A DNA stretch of 11,803 nucleotides from DAOTYH01 sp034435015 (GCA_034435015.1 DAOTYH010000095.1:1-11803); one strand, 5' to 3'. Positions 1-7,765 are shown, counted from the first letter of the stretch. Made by a program: numbers and translations. Notes: a model not told the origin generated them from the sequence alone.

Positions 1-1
1 C

Positions 2-76
2 CTGTACCGCTACTTGACTGGCCGCCAGTCTGCCGTCTGGCAACGCGTCAGGCGCCGCGAGGCCAAACAGCTCTGA
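2..76 (+). CDS. 3' end of a probable family 2 glycosyltransferase (partial)
   Basis: Only the last 24 codons are in the window, read from base 2 to a TGA at 74-76. The peptide contains the stretch YRYLTGRQSAVWQRVRR and ends in REAKQL. A basic tail with a 'YLTGRQS.W..vRR' pattern is common at the C-terminus of membrane-associated GT2 (cellulose-synthase-like) glycosyltransferases, and this is from memory of the family. The location directly upstream of a GT4 gene and a polysaccharide deacetylase on the same strand fits a glycan locus. The catalytic domain lies outside the window, so the assignment rests on the tail and context only. Confidence 0.5.
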   Translation: MYRYLTGRQSAVWQRVRRREAKQL

Positions 77-79
77 TGC

Positions 80-102
80 CGGCTTAGGGGTGTTCCCAGC
101 CG
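80..102 (+). other. short hairpin after the partial upstream gene
   Basis: CGGCT (80-84) pairs with AGCCG (98-102), and GGG (87-89) pairs with CCC (95-97), with a two-base bulge and a five-base loop. It lies just after the stop codon at 76. No T-run follows, so it is not a standard intrinsic terminator; it may protect the 3' end of the transcript or be chance. Confidence 0.25.
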
Positions 103-136
103 TAAATCAGCATAACAAGTCCTATTGCGATAAGAA

Positions 137-145
137 TGGTATAAT
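137..145 (+). promoter_or_regulatory. extended -10 promoter candidate for the GT4 gene at 179
   Basis: TGGTATAAT at 137-145 is a perfect TATAAT (140-145) preceded by the TGn extended -10 element. No good -35 hexamer sits 16-18 bases upstream (AAGTCC at 117-122 is poor), which is tolerated by extended -10 promoters. Transcription would begin near 152 and give a leader of about 27 bases before the ATG at 179. Confidence 0.55.
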
Positions 146-178
146 TATGGCACTCGACATCTAAGGCCCAGGCCGCTT

Positions 179-1342
179 ATGAGCCAACCTCTTCTTTCAA
201 CTGACGCACCGCGTGCCCTCATCCTTGATCTGGCTGTCCGTTTTGGCGGGGCCAGCACACGCGCGTTAGGCCTGCTGAGCAAACTGCCAGCCGGACAGGC
301 CGCACTGGCGGCCCTTGATGGCAGTCCGGTTGCAAAACGAGCACACATGCTGGGGTTGGAAGTCTACACAGTAGGAAAGAGCAAGGCCGATCCGCGCATT
401 GTAGGGCGGCTGGTCAGGCTGATCCGCACAGGCGGCTTCCAAGTGGTAGATACGCAGAATCCTCAGGCCAAGCTGTGGGGAAGTCTGGCGGCGGCACAGG
501 CTAAAGTGGCGTTGGTCTCAACGCTGAATAGCTGGTACGAGTCTGAGCATGGCGGCAGTGTGAAGGGACGTCTCTATCAGCGGCTTGAGCGTGTCAGCCG
601 CCGGGAAGCCGATATGTTCATTGCCGTCTCGCCAGACATTCAACGCCGACTGCTTGCCAGCGGTGTACCCGAAGGGGCAGTGGCGCTTATCCTCAACGCT
701 GTAGATATAGACCCGGCTGTCATCCCGTCAGATAGAGAATGGCTGTGCCGCGAGTTTGGCCTGCCTGAAGGAGCATATGTCTGCTGTGCTGTGGGACGGC
801 TGGTGGAAGCCAAAGGCTTCTCTTACCTGATCGCCAGCTTCAGCCGTCTGGCGGAGACCTGCCCCGATCTATACGGCCTGATCATCGGCGAAGGCCGCTT
901 GAACAGGGAGCTAGAATCCCAGATCGAGCGGCTGGGATTACAAGATCGGGTGCGCCTGCTGGGTTTCCGTGAGCATGACCAGACATTGGCAATTATCAAG
1001 GCATGTGATCTATTTGTCATGCCCTCCCTGTCTGAGGGGACACCGGTCAGCCTGCTCGAAGCGGCCAGCATGGGACTGCCCATTGTGGCAACCCGCGTGG
1101 GGGGTATCCCCGATTTGCTTAATCATGAGCAAGAAGGACTTCTAGTCGAGCCAAGAAAAGAAGAGGCATTGGCAACCGCCATAGCCTATCTGCACGATCA
1201 CCCGGATGTAGCTGTCCGTCTAGGTGCTCAGGCCCGGCAACGAGTCGTTCGAGATTTCAACTTAAGTAAGCAAGCAGAAGCAACACAGAACGTTTATCGG
1301 CTGGCTTGGGAACGTAGTCAGCAATACTATCAACGGAGGTGA
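179..1342 (+). CDS. GT4 family (GT-B fold) glycosyltransferase
   Basis: This 387-residue protein is a cytoplasmic glycosyltransferase that would move a sugar from a nucleotide-sugar donor to a growing glycan. The N-terminal acceptor domain (about 10-175) includes a Gly-rich loop RFGGAS (21-26) and FIAVS (147-151). The C-terminal donor-binding Rossmann domain begins near 200 with VGRLVEAKGF (205-214). It contains the retaining-GT4 EX7E motif, E286 and E294, followed by PIVATRVGGIPDLL. Length and domain order are normal for GT4. The ATG at 179 follows a weak AAGG ribosome site (163-166), 12 bases upstream. The stop overlaps the candidate starts of the downstream deacetylase gene, so the two form an operon. 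The sugar and acceptor cannot be read from the sequence. A GT4 identity is secure; any more specific name would be a guess. Confidence 0.93.
   Translation: MSQPLLSTDAPRALILDLAVRFGGASTRALGLLSKLPAGQAALAALDGSPVAKRAHMLGLEVYTVGKSKADPRIVGRLVRLIRTGGFQVVDTQNPQAKLWGSLAAAQAKVALVSTLNSWYESEHGGSVKGRLYQRLERVSRREADMFIAVSPDIQRRLLASGVPEGAVALILNAVDIDPAVIPSDREWLCREFGLPEGAYVCCAVGRLVEAKGFSYLIASFSRLAETCPDLYGLIIGEGRLNRELESQIERLGLQDRVRLLGFREHDQTLAIIKACDLFVMPSLSEGTPVSLLEAASMGLPIVATRVGGIPDLLNHEQEGLLVEPRKEEALATAIAYLHDHPDVAVRLGAQARQRVVRDFNLSKQAEATQNVYRLAWERSQQYYQRR
1335..1339 (+). promoter_or_regulatory. ribosome binding site that decides the deacetylase start
   Basis: GGAGG at 1335-1339 (part of GGAGGTGA, 1335-1342) lies inside the end of the upstream GT4 gene, five bases before GTG at 1345. 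An alternative in-frame GTG at 1339 overlaps this site and would have no Shine-Dalgarno of its own, so 1345 is the better start. Confidence 0.65.
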
Positions 1343-1344
1343 CA

Positions 1345-2379
1345 GTGCTACGAGCACTGCATTATCTTTTCGGCCCCATCCACGCTCTGTGGAGAAATCG
1401 CCTGACAGTCTTAGCCTATCACCGCATCACCGATCCCCATGCGCCGGGCTTTGATACCTTCAAACCCAATGTCAGCGCAACGCCGGCAGAGTTTGCCGCA
1501 CAGATGGATTTCGTCCGCGAGCACTTCAACGTTGTGTCCAGTGATGACCTAATAGACTGGCTGGACGGGAAGCGCTCTTTGCCCCCTTACCCTGCACTGA
1601 TCACCTTCGATGACGGCTACAGGGACAACTATGACCACGCATGGCCCATCCTGCGCAAAAGAGGCCTGCCTGCTACGCTCTTTCTGACAACCGGTTTTAT
1701 CGGAACGGCAAAACCCTTCTACTGGGACCTGATCGCCTATTGCTTCTACCATACCCCCAAAACTGAGGCTGAGCTTCCCCCTGTGGGTCACCTCCAGTGG
1801 AACGATGAGGCGAGCCGCGATAGGGTGATGAAGCACTGGCTGGGCACTCTCAAGAGATTATCTGACGTAGAGAAACAGGCCATAGTCGAACAGCTCCCTC
1901 AGAGACTGGATGTGACAATAAAGGAAGACACCTTTGCCGGCCTGCTCTTGAGCTGGGATCAGGTACGTGAGATGGCGGCAGACGGCTTCACAATGGGGTC
2001 ACACACAGAGAACCACCCCATCCTGACGCGCATTCCCCTAGAGCAGGCACGCGCTGAACTTGAGGTCTCCAAGGCCCGCATCGAGGCAGAGATAGGGCAG
2101 ACGGTCCGAGCCTTTGCCTATACGAACGGCATGCGCTCGGATTTCAATGCCGCTCTACAAGCAATCCTGCCTCAGGTTGGCTACAGGGTGGCGTTCACTT
2201 TACTGCGGGGGCCGGCTACCTTCTCTGAAGTGCGGAATGAACCAATGGCTATCCGGCGTGTATCATCCTACATGTACAGCTTGGCACGCTTCAAGATCAA
2301 CCTGACCGGCATTCCGCGATTGCTGGGGCCTATACGCGACACACTAGAGCTTGTCAAACAGCGTCCGTTGCCAGCCTGA
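1345..2379 (+). CDS. polysaccharide deacetylase (NodB domain, CE4)
   Basis: This protein of 344 residues (GTG start at 1345; 346 if GTG at 1339 is used) is a carbohydrate esterase family 4 enzyme that removes N- or O-acetyl groups from a glycan. The sequence shows TFDDGY (87-92), whose first Asp is the family's catalytic base and second Asp a metal ligand, and SHTENH (219-224), whose two His complete the metal site. The later RxFAYPxG motif is present as RAFAYTNG (255-262), with Thr replacing the usual Pro. The insert between the first two motifs (about 127 residues) is long. An opening LTVLAYHRI is typical of cell-surface polysaccharide deacetylases. No signal peptide is visible, so action on a lipid-linked or cytoplasmic intermediate is possible. 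It is translationally coupled to the GT4 gene and its last 26 bases overlap the convergent GNAT gene. Confidence 0.92.
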   Translation: MLRALHYLFGPIHALWRNRLTVLAYHRITDPHAPGFDTFKPNVSATPAEFAAQMDFVREHFNVVSSDDLIDWLDGKRSLPPYPALITFDDGYRDNYDHAWPILRKRGLPATLFLTTGFIGTAKPFYWDLIAYCFYHTPKTEAELPPVGHLQWNDEASRDRVMKHWLGTLKRLSDVEKQAIVEQLPQRLDVTIKEDTFAGLLLSWDQVREMAADGFTMGSHTENHPILTRIPLEQARAELEVSKARIEAEIGQTVRAFAYTNGMRSDFNAALQAILPQVGYRVAFTLLRGPATFSEVRNEPMAIRRVSSYMYSLARFKINLTGIPRLLGPIRDTLELVKQRPLPA

Positions 2380-3496
2380 CGGGCAACAGACGCCGCCCGC
2401 GCAGGGCGCTTCGGAGTTTACGCCCCGCCGTGATCAACTTCCCTACCGGTGTGGAAGGTATCTTGGCGTACACATCGTGGCGGGCCAGCGTCGTCCATTT
2501 GGACTTATACGCCTCATCCCCGCGCAGAAAGTCGAATTCGCGTGCCCCTTCCTCGATTGAGCGTCGAACAGCATAGGCAATGATTTGCCGTCCCGGCCCA
2601 TACGATCCCCAATCCAAGTCGTAACCGGTTTGGTAGAATGAGACTGTGTCCCTGTAACGATAGCAATAGAGGACGCTGATGTCTTGCCCGGCCACCGTCA
2701 GCACATACAAACGCAGCCAGCCCCTGCGGAAAAACCGGCTGGCTACATCCAGATGGAAGCGCTCCATCCGCGTGTCACTGAATGCGCCGGCGTTCCCGTT
2801 GGCCTGCTGGACGCGCTGATGCAGGCGAAACAGGCTGGTCATAGCCGGCTCGATTTCGTCCTCGCGCTGTACCTGCCTGTAGACGACCTGATCAGGGTAC
2901 TCGCGTAGCAGACGCCGGTCACAGCGCTCGATGTTACGAGACAGGTTTTTGCCAATATATTGGTTACGGTAGACATCCCAGCTATCGGGCAGAGAGATGT
3001 AAGGGCAAGCTCCCGAGTCAAAGACATCAACACATTGCGGCGGAGCCTGATCAAGCAACAGGATGGCGGCCTGCGACTCGGATGATACCCCTGCCAAAGT
3101 GAAAACATCCCATTCACCTCGCCGGGCGTTCAGCTCGTTGACGAGTGCCGGGGCGGCCTCCTGCTCGTGTCCGGGACGGACAACAAAATCCAAGTGATCA
3201 GAGGCGGCACGCCCAGAGCCTATAAACGCCAGTTCGCGGTACGAGAGAGGCCCCAGCCTGCGCCGTCGTGCCACAAGCGGCGCCAAGCCGATCAATACGC
3301 CCCGCTCCCTTTCACGGGCGGCCATTACCCGCAGAGCATAATCTCTTCCAAAATGCTTCCACCAGCTTGACATCCATTCCCATGTCAAAAAGACATTACG
3401 GATCGCTCCGGCTTGCTCCAGCTCAAGCCATTCTGGCTCAAGGGCCTCAAACCCTGCCTCATCAGTGATCAATTCAACGAGAAGCTTATCTGTCAA
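2354..3496 (-). CDS. CelD/FemAB-like GNAT acyltransferase (Acetyltransf_6 type)
   Basis: This 380-residue protein resembles the BcsL/CelD-like GNAT family (COG5653, PF13480), whose members are found in exopolysaccharide loci and are thought to acylate glycan sugars or transfer amino acids. Diagnostic stretches are the N-terminal FLTWEWMSSWWKHFG (36-50), the central HLDFVVRPG (101-109), and the C-terminal FDFLRGDEAYKSKW (321-334), the family's most conserved block. No signal peptide or membrane segment is evident, so it should be cytoplasmic. The start is TTG at 3496, overlapping the upstream GT4 stop as TTGA; a GGGAGG site lies 10 bases upstream, inside the GT4 gene. It is the last gene of the leftward operon, and its C-terminal codons overlap the deacetylase gene by 26 bp on the opposite strand. 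The substrate is unknown. Confidence 0.88.
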   Translation of the reverse strand: MTDKLLVELITDEAGFEALEPEWLELEQAGAIRNVFLTWEWMSSWWKHFGRDYALRVMAARERERGVLIGLAPLVARRRRLGPLSYRELAFIGSGRAASDHLDFVVRPGHEQEAAPALVNELNARRGEWDVFTLAGVSSESQAAILLLDQAPPQCVDVFDSGACPYISLPDSWDVYRNQYIGKNLSRNIERCDRRLLREYPDQVVYRQVQREDEIEPAMTSLFRLHQRVQQANGNAGAFSDTRMERFHLDVASRFFRRGWLRLYVLTVAGQDISVLYCYRYRDTVSFYQTGYDLDWGSYGPGRQIIAYAVRRSIEEGAREFDFLRGDEAYKSKWTTLARHDVYAKIPSTPVGKLITAGRKLRSALRGRRLLPVRLATDAV

Positions 3497-4758
3497 TGTG
3501 AGCGGGCCTCCCTGCTCATCAAGTCCCGATAAACTGACATCATTTTCTCAGCGATAGATTCCCATGAGTAGCGTGTTTCCGAAAGCCGACGTGCATAAGC
3601 GCCCATCTCGGCGGCCCGCTGAGGGTCTTCAATGACCTTCAGAATAGCTTGCGCCAATTTGTCTGGCTCGTGCGGCGGGACAAGATAACCGCTTTTGCCA
3701 TCCTCTACTTCCTCCGGCAGGCCGCCCACCCGTGTAGCAACGACAGGGCGCTCGAATGCATAAGCAACCTGCAAAGAGGCGCTCTGTGTGCCGCTCAGGT
3801 AAGGATAAGCTACGACGGTCGCCAGCCTGAACAGCGGCCCAACCTCTTCTATAGGAATATAGCGTGCGTCGAACGTGACTGCATCCGAAATGCCCAATTC
3901 AGCAACCTGACGGAACAATTTATCCATGTCAATGTACTTGGTGGGATAACCAGCAATGACTAATCTAGCGCGGACCTGTTTGCGTACTTCTGCAAAGGCA
4001 TCAATCAGGTCCGGGATACCTTTGCTGACTGTCAGGTTACCAAAGAAGAGCACCACCGGCTCATCAGCCGGCAGGGCATAGCGCGCACGCAGATCAGGGC
4101 CGCCCGCCGGGTCAGCGCTGTGGGCCAAGAACATGCTCTCATTGCCGAGGGGGATAACATGAGTCCGCTCCGGCGGGATGTCGAAGAGAGAGAGAAAACG
4201 CTGGCGGTTGTTCTCGCCATGAAGGAAAATAGCCTCAAAGTTCTGATACACACCTGCATAAAGCCGATTGGCCATCGCGACTAGAGGGCCATTCCCCCGT
4301 TCACGCAACTCAAACTCATGGCATATCTGACTGAGCGTCAAACCGCGCCGCCGTAACCGGGCCAGGAACCACGCCTCGAAGACGAACTGGATACTGCCAA
4401 ACTGGACCAAATCCGGGCGCTGGCGGAGCAGATAACTACTCAGCGCCAGCCACTCACGGACAAACCGCACTGCCCGTCCTCCCCGCCGGACGGTACGACG
4501 GATTTTCCGCCAGATTTTTGACAGAGTCCCTCTAGGTAAGTCGCTGGCGCTGGGATCAACAGGCAACCACAGATTCAGCCGCTTCTCAACCTTGAAGTTA
4601 TGAGGGAAGGAGTCCAGCTCATACTGGCGTGCCGTCACTAAGGTCACATCCGCCCCAGCTTCAGCAAGCGCGGTACACATCTGGTAGGCATAATGGGTCA
4701 TTCCTCCAGCGCCGCGCGGCTCTACGACAAATAACCTCAAGCGTTTGTCCATTGTCAT
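3493..4758 (-). CDS. GT4-type glycosyltransferase lacking the EX7E glutamates
   Basis: This 421-residue GT-B-fold glycosyltransferase has an N-terminal Gly-rich loop EPRGAGGMTHYAYQ (13-26), a basic segment (about 82-101, many Arg/Lys) that could touch the membrane, FFGNLTVSKGIPDL (238-251) at the start of the donor domain, and PVVATRVGGLPEEVEDGKSG (338-357). The EX7E positions of typical GT4 enzymes align with G323 and V331, in a SGTQSASLQVAYAF stretch. This variant recurs in a recognised GT4 branch (from memory), so it need not be inactive. The ATG at 4758 is preceded by AAAGG five bases upstream, part of which is the stop codon of the preceding gene; a second ATG lies two codons in. Eight bases separate it from the upstream GT4, and four bases overlap the downstream GNAT gene. 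Donor and acceptor are unknown. Confidence 0.9.
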   Translation of the reverse strand: MTMDKRLRLFVVEPRGAGGMTHYAYQMCTALAEAGADVTLVTARQYELDSFPHNFKVEKRLNLWLPVDPSASDLPRGTLSKIWRKIRRTVRRGGRAVRFVREWLALSSYLLRQRPDLVQFGSIQFVFEAWFLARLRRRGLTLSQICHEFELRERGNGPLVAMANRLYAGVYQNFEAIFLHGENNRQRFLSLFDIPPERTHVIPLGNESMFLAHSADPAGGPDLRARYALPADEPVVLFFGNLTVSKGIPDLIDAFAEVRKQVRARLVIAGYPTKYIDMDKLFRQVAELGISDAVTFDARYIPIEEVGPLFRLATVVAYPYLSGTQSASLQVAYAFERPVVATRVGGLPEEVEDGKSGYLVPPHEPDKLAQAILKVIEDPQRAAEMGAYARRLSETRYSWESIAEKMMSVYRDLMSREARSH

Positions 4759-4766
4759 GACAACCT

Positions 4767-5915
4767 TTACGAAGCTGTTAAGAGCGAATCATACAAATTG
4801 CACAGTAACTGTACCTGACGCTCAATGTTGAAACGCTCCTCAACGATCTGCCGACCAGCACGTCCCAGCCGGCGAGATTGTTCCGGGTCCTGCAAAAGAC
4901 GGATGCATGTCTCGGCTAATTTGTCTGTACTGGCCGGAGGAACTAAAAGGCCGTTCACGCTATCCTCTATCATCTCAGGCACTCCGCCGACTGCGCTGGC
5001 GATAATCGGTCTGCCGGCGGCCATTGCCTCGGCCAGCACAGTTGGGAGAGCCTCTCCCAGCGTAGGGAGCACAAATACATCGCTGAGCGCCAGCAGAAGC
5101 GGTATATCCCGTCTGACACCGGTAAAGATCACGCGGTCAGCCACCCCATGAGCATTCACCATCTCCTTCAGCACCGTTTCATGCTCCCCGCTACCCACAA
5201 CCAGATAACGGGCCTCTGGCACTGCCTGCAGGATGGCGGGCATGGCCTCAATCATATACTGAATACCCTTCTGAGGACGCAGGACAGCCACCGTAATGAG
5301 AACCGGCGCATCCAACGGGATGTTCAGGGCCTGCCGCCCAGCCATCCGTGTCTCCTCGTCCAGAGGCACAAATCCAGACAGGTCTATCCCATTGTAGAGC
5401 GTGACCACCCGTTCCGGCGGAAGCCTGCCTACCTCGATGTGATGCTGACGTGTACCCTCTGATACAGCGATGATCCGGTCGCAGAAATGCCGCAATGCCC
5501 ACCACATGGCCAGATGCCGCCGCCATGATTTTTTACCCCAGCTTGGATCATAAAATGTATGTAATGTGCAGACGGATGGTATCCTGATCAGGCGCGAGGC
5601 CATACTGCCCAGCACATTCGCAAACTCCAACTGTGTATGCACTAGGTCGGCCCGGCGCTGGCGCAGATACCGGACCACCCGAAACAGGTTACGCGGATCA
5701 CGCAGTCGGCGCACAGGTAACAGGTCAACAGGTACGCCCAACCGCTCAATGTCATCCGCGATAGGATTACCGCTCCTGATCTGCAAGGCACACACATAAG
5801 GCTCAAACTGGGACATATCGAGGTGTTGCAGGTAGGAGATCATCAACCGCTCGGCGCCCCCCATGCCGAGCGAGTCAATGAGAAAGATAATACGTTTTCG
5901 ACTTGTTTTGTCCAT
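4767..5915 (-). CDS. GT4 family glycosyltransferase, first gene of the leftward operon
   Basis: This 382-residue protein is a classic retaining GT4 enzyme. The N-terminal acceptor domain begins with IIFLIDSLGMGGAERLM (9-25); the GMGGAER loop is a signature of this family. Next come VHTQLEFANVLGS (92-104), IAVSEGTR (149-156) and LYNGIDL (173-179). The donor domain carries VLRPQKGI (211-218), the EX7E pair E288/E296 in GEALPTVLAEAMAAGRP, and SAVGGVPEMIEDSVNGLLV (307-325). Length is typical. The ATG at 5915 follows a weak purine-rich GGATGG site. It is the promoter-proximal gene of a three-gene leftward unit and is divergent from the GT-C-like gene at 6011, with 95 bases between them. Which sugar it transfers cannot be told from the sequence. 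Confidence 0.93.
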   Translation of the reverse strand: MDKTSRKRIIFLIDSLGMGGAERLMISYLQHLDMSQFEPYVCALQIRSGNPIADDIERLGVPVDLLPVRRLRDPRNLFRVVRYLRQRRADLVHTQLEFANVLGSMASRLIRIPSVCTLHTFYDPSWGKKSWRRHLAMWWALRHFCDRIIAVSEGTRQHHIEVGRLPPERVVTLYNGIDLSGFVPLDEETRMAGRQALNIPLDAPVLITVAVLRPQKGIQYMIEAMPAILQAVPEARYLVVGSGEHETVLKEMVNAHGVADRVIFTGVRRDIPLLLALSDVFVLPTLGEALPTVLAEAMAAGRPIIASAVGGVPEMIEDSVNGLLVPPASTDKLAETCIRLLQDPEQSRRLGRAGRQIVEERFNIERQVQLLCNLYDSLLTAS

Positions 5916-5943
5916 GAACCATCCGCTCGCTTCTTCCCTCTAT

Positions 5944-5971
5944 TTTCCAACTACGACCCCATCAATACAAT
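5944..5971 (+). promoter_or_regulatory. promoter candidate for the GT-C-like gene
   Basis: TTTCCA (5944-5949) and TACAAT (5966-5971) are 16 bases apart. The -10 matches the consensus at five of six bases and the -35 at four of six. Transcription would start near 5978, leaving a leader of roughly 33 bases. Confidence 0.4.
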
Positions 5972-5998
5972 GTACCCTAGTCCTAACCGATCCGACAA
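5969..5998 (-). promoter_or_regulatory. promoter candidate for the leftward GT4-GT4-GNAT operon
   Basis: Read on the minus strand, TTGTCG (5998-5993) and TACATT (5974-5969) are separated by 18 bases; each matches the sigma-70 consensus at four of six positions. The site lies in the 95-bp divergent gap and overlaps the rightward candidate, so the two promoters would interfere. Confidence 0.35.
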
Positions 5999-6003
5999 AG
6001 GAG
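5998..6003 (+). promoter_or_regulatory. strong ribosome binding site supporting a TTG start
   Basis: AAGGAG at 5998-6003 ends seven bases before TTG at 6011. This ideal spacing supports the non-ATG start of the downstream membrane protein gene. Confidence 0.75.
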
Positions 6004-6010
6004 AGCTAAA

Positions 6011-7702
6011 TTGAAACAAATCAATTCTACCTCAGTGGAAGCCTTGCCAAAAGCAGACCGCTGGATCGCGGGGGGCTTAGTAGCAGGGTTCTTGTTGCTC
6101 TACCTGCTCACACAGCTTCAGGTCCATTCCGAGCTAAGTGATGCAATGGCCTTTGCCTCTTATATCGAGCGGGGGCGGCTGTCCGAGTTGTTCCATGGCA
6201 GTCACCTGATCTATCTGTGGCTAATGAACCTGCTCCATCAGCTTGCTCTGCTTGTCGTGCCGGGGATTGAAAGCAACATCACGACCCAAGGGTTTGACAG
6301 CCTGATTGGCGCTCTGGGGGTTGGGACATTCTACCTGATCGGGCGCAGTTTCATGCGCAACCAGCGGCTGACGATCCTCCTGTCTGTAATCATGGGATGC
6401 TCATATCATTACTGGCTGTATGCCTCGGATGTTGAGACGTGGGGGCCGGCAATCTTATTTTCACTGCTCACCCTGCTGACCGTACTCCGACTCCCACCGA
6501 AGCCGTCTATCTGGCACTTTGTACTGCTGGCAATCCTGACTGCTCTCACTATTCTGTTTCACATCGTGGGAGGAATGGTTGGCCTCGTGGTCATTGCAAT
6601 GCTCCTGTGGGACGATGTCCCCGAACGACTCTCGGTACGAATTGCCCCCCGTCGGTTGGGAGAACTGGCTCTCTACTTTGTGGTAACTGCCGGATTTGTC
6701 ATTGTTCCCTACATCCTTGTGATCACTCAGGTACGCCACATGCGGACAGCCTCTGAGGCTTTCTATTTTGTTGCCCAGTTTGCAGAGTCAGGGGCTTTCG
6801 AGACCACGGGATCAAGAGGTGTGCTGACAGCCATTAAGCTAGCCCCTATCGGGATCGGATGTGCCTACATCGGCCAGTTAAGCTGGTTTGGAGTCCCTGG
6901 CCTAAACGGCATTCTCACAGAACTACTGGCTGGCAAGTGCCTATTCGAGGAGTTCTACGCGATCCGCACCCTAAGCCCGGCGCTGGCCACTGTGCTCACC
7001 GGAGCCGGCGTCATGGCCTCCGTGTTGCTGGGCATCTTAACGATCATCAGCATCCCCGGTCTCGTTAGGGCTGTCAGGGGCCTGCCGAGAGCCGCCAGAG
7101 GAATCCTGTTGTGGCTGATCCTCTACGGGCTGTTTATCCTCTGGTTTGAATCCAGCAACCCAGAACACTGGGCGGCATTCTGGCTACCTGTCTTCTACCT
7201 GGCTGTGGGGCTGGGGCTAGATCACATGGAATCCCGAAGCAGTCTGTCTGAGGTGCTGGCAGTTCTCATGACAGCCTGCTTGTTGGCAACCAACCTGGGG
7301 AACATCCTGATCCAGACCGACCCAGCCAACGATATTTTCCGCCAGCGGCTGAGCTGGTATCAAGAGAACACGACCTCGCAGGACCTGCTGATCGCCTCCG
7401 GCGGCTTCGGCTGGACAGACTATGTGAGATATTACCTCACCACACCTGCCCTCATGCTGGACACTGTATTTGCAGGCAGAGACTACCCGGCGGCCTGCCA
7501 AGTTATCCAGAACGCTATCGAGGCAACACGCGGGCAGGGCGGACGGGTGTTTGTGATGCAGGATGCCCTAGAACCGGAGCCATGCCGCGCTGAGCAGTTC
7601 GGCTGGGACTTAAGCCTGTTTGAGCGTTTCCGGCAGGACATCACCCCGCGGTTGGACTGCTCCGAACACGAAGGGATACTTATCTGCGAAGTAGTGCGTT
7701 GA
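6011..7702 (+). CDS. multi-spanning membrane protein, GT-C-like glycosyltransferase
   Basis: This 563-residue protein has about eleven to twelve hydrophobic segments, roughly at 17-37, 97-115, 118-136, 145-160, 166-183, 185-200, 217-238, 275-292, 325-352, 363-379, 388-403 and 413-432, then a soluble C-terminal part of about 130 residues. The first loop after helix 1 contains ELSDAMAFASYIERG (41-55), whose acidic D44 sits where GT-C enzymes carry a catalytic or metal-binding Asp. A following HLIYLWLMNLLHQL (65-78) resembles the conserved 'H.l.y' region of PMT/DUF2723-like proteins. Such enzymes use polyprenyl-phosphate sugars on the outer face of the membrane. I do not recognise a named family with certainty. 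The start is TTG with AAGGAG seven bases upstream, and a strong terminator follows. Divergent neighbours are GT4 genes, which supports a role in the same glycan. An O-antigen-ligase-like role is less likely because no matching periplasmic loop is visible. Confidence 0.8.
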   Translation: MKQINSTSVEALPKADRWIAGGLVAGFLLLYLLTQLQVHSELSDAMAFASYIERGRLSELFHGSHLIYLWLMNLLHQLALLVVPGIESNITTQGFDSLIGALGVGTFYLIGRSFMRNQRLTILLSVIMGCSYHYWLYASDVETWGPAILFSLLTLLTVLRLPPKPSIWHFVLLAILTALTILFHIVGGMVGLVVIAMLLWDDVPERLSVRIAPRRLGELALYFVVTAGFVIVPYILVITQVRHMRTASEAFYFVAQFAESGAFETTGSRGVLTAIKLAPIGIGCAYIGQLSWFGVPGLNGILTELLAGKCLFEEFYAIRTLSPALATVLTGAGVMASVLLGILTIISIPGLVRAVRGLPRAARGILLWLILYGLFILWFESSNPEHWAAFWLPVFYLAVGLGLDHMESRSSLSEVLAVLMTACLLATNLGNILIQTDPANDIFRQRLSWYQENTTSQDLLIASGGFGWTDYVRYYLTTPALMLDTVFAGRDYPAACQVIQNAIEATRGQGGRVFVMQDALEPEPCRAEQFGWDLSLFERFRQDITPRLDCSEHEGILICEVVR

Positions 7703-7712
7703 GCCGGAAGAC

Positions 7713-7745
7713 AAAGAGGCAATCCGCTAAGATTGCCTCTTTTAT
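7713..7745 (+). terminator. intrinsic terminator of the GT-C-like gene, possibly bidirectional
   Basis: AAAGAGGCAATC (7713-7724) and GATTGCCTCTTT (7731-7742) form a perfect 12-bp stem with a six-base loop, followed by T and ATT. It starts 10 bases after the stop codon at 7702. On the minus strand the stem is followed by TTTGTCTT, a poorer T-tract, so it may also stop leftward transcription from the haem-binding gene. Confidence 0.88.
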
Positions 7746-7765
7746 TGAACGGGGTAAGCCGCCCG

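Noticed and set aside
3649..3963. 104-codon rightward ORF inside the second GT4 gene
   Set aside because: It is antisense to conserved GT4 motifs and no supporting start signal is present.
5823..6014. Rightward ORF of 63 codons across the divergent gap
   Set aside because: Most of it is antisense to the start of a clear GT4 gene, it resembles nothing, and the real gene begins at TTG 6011 with a strong ribosome site.
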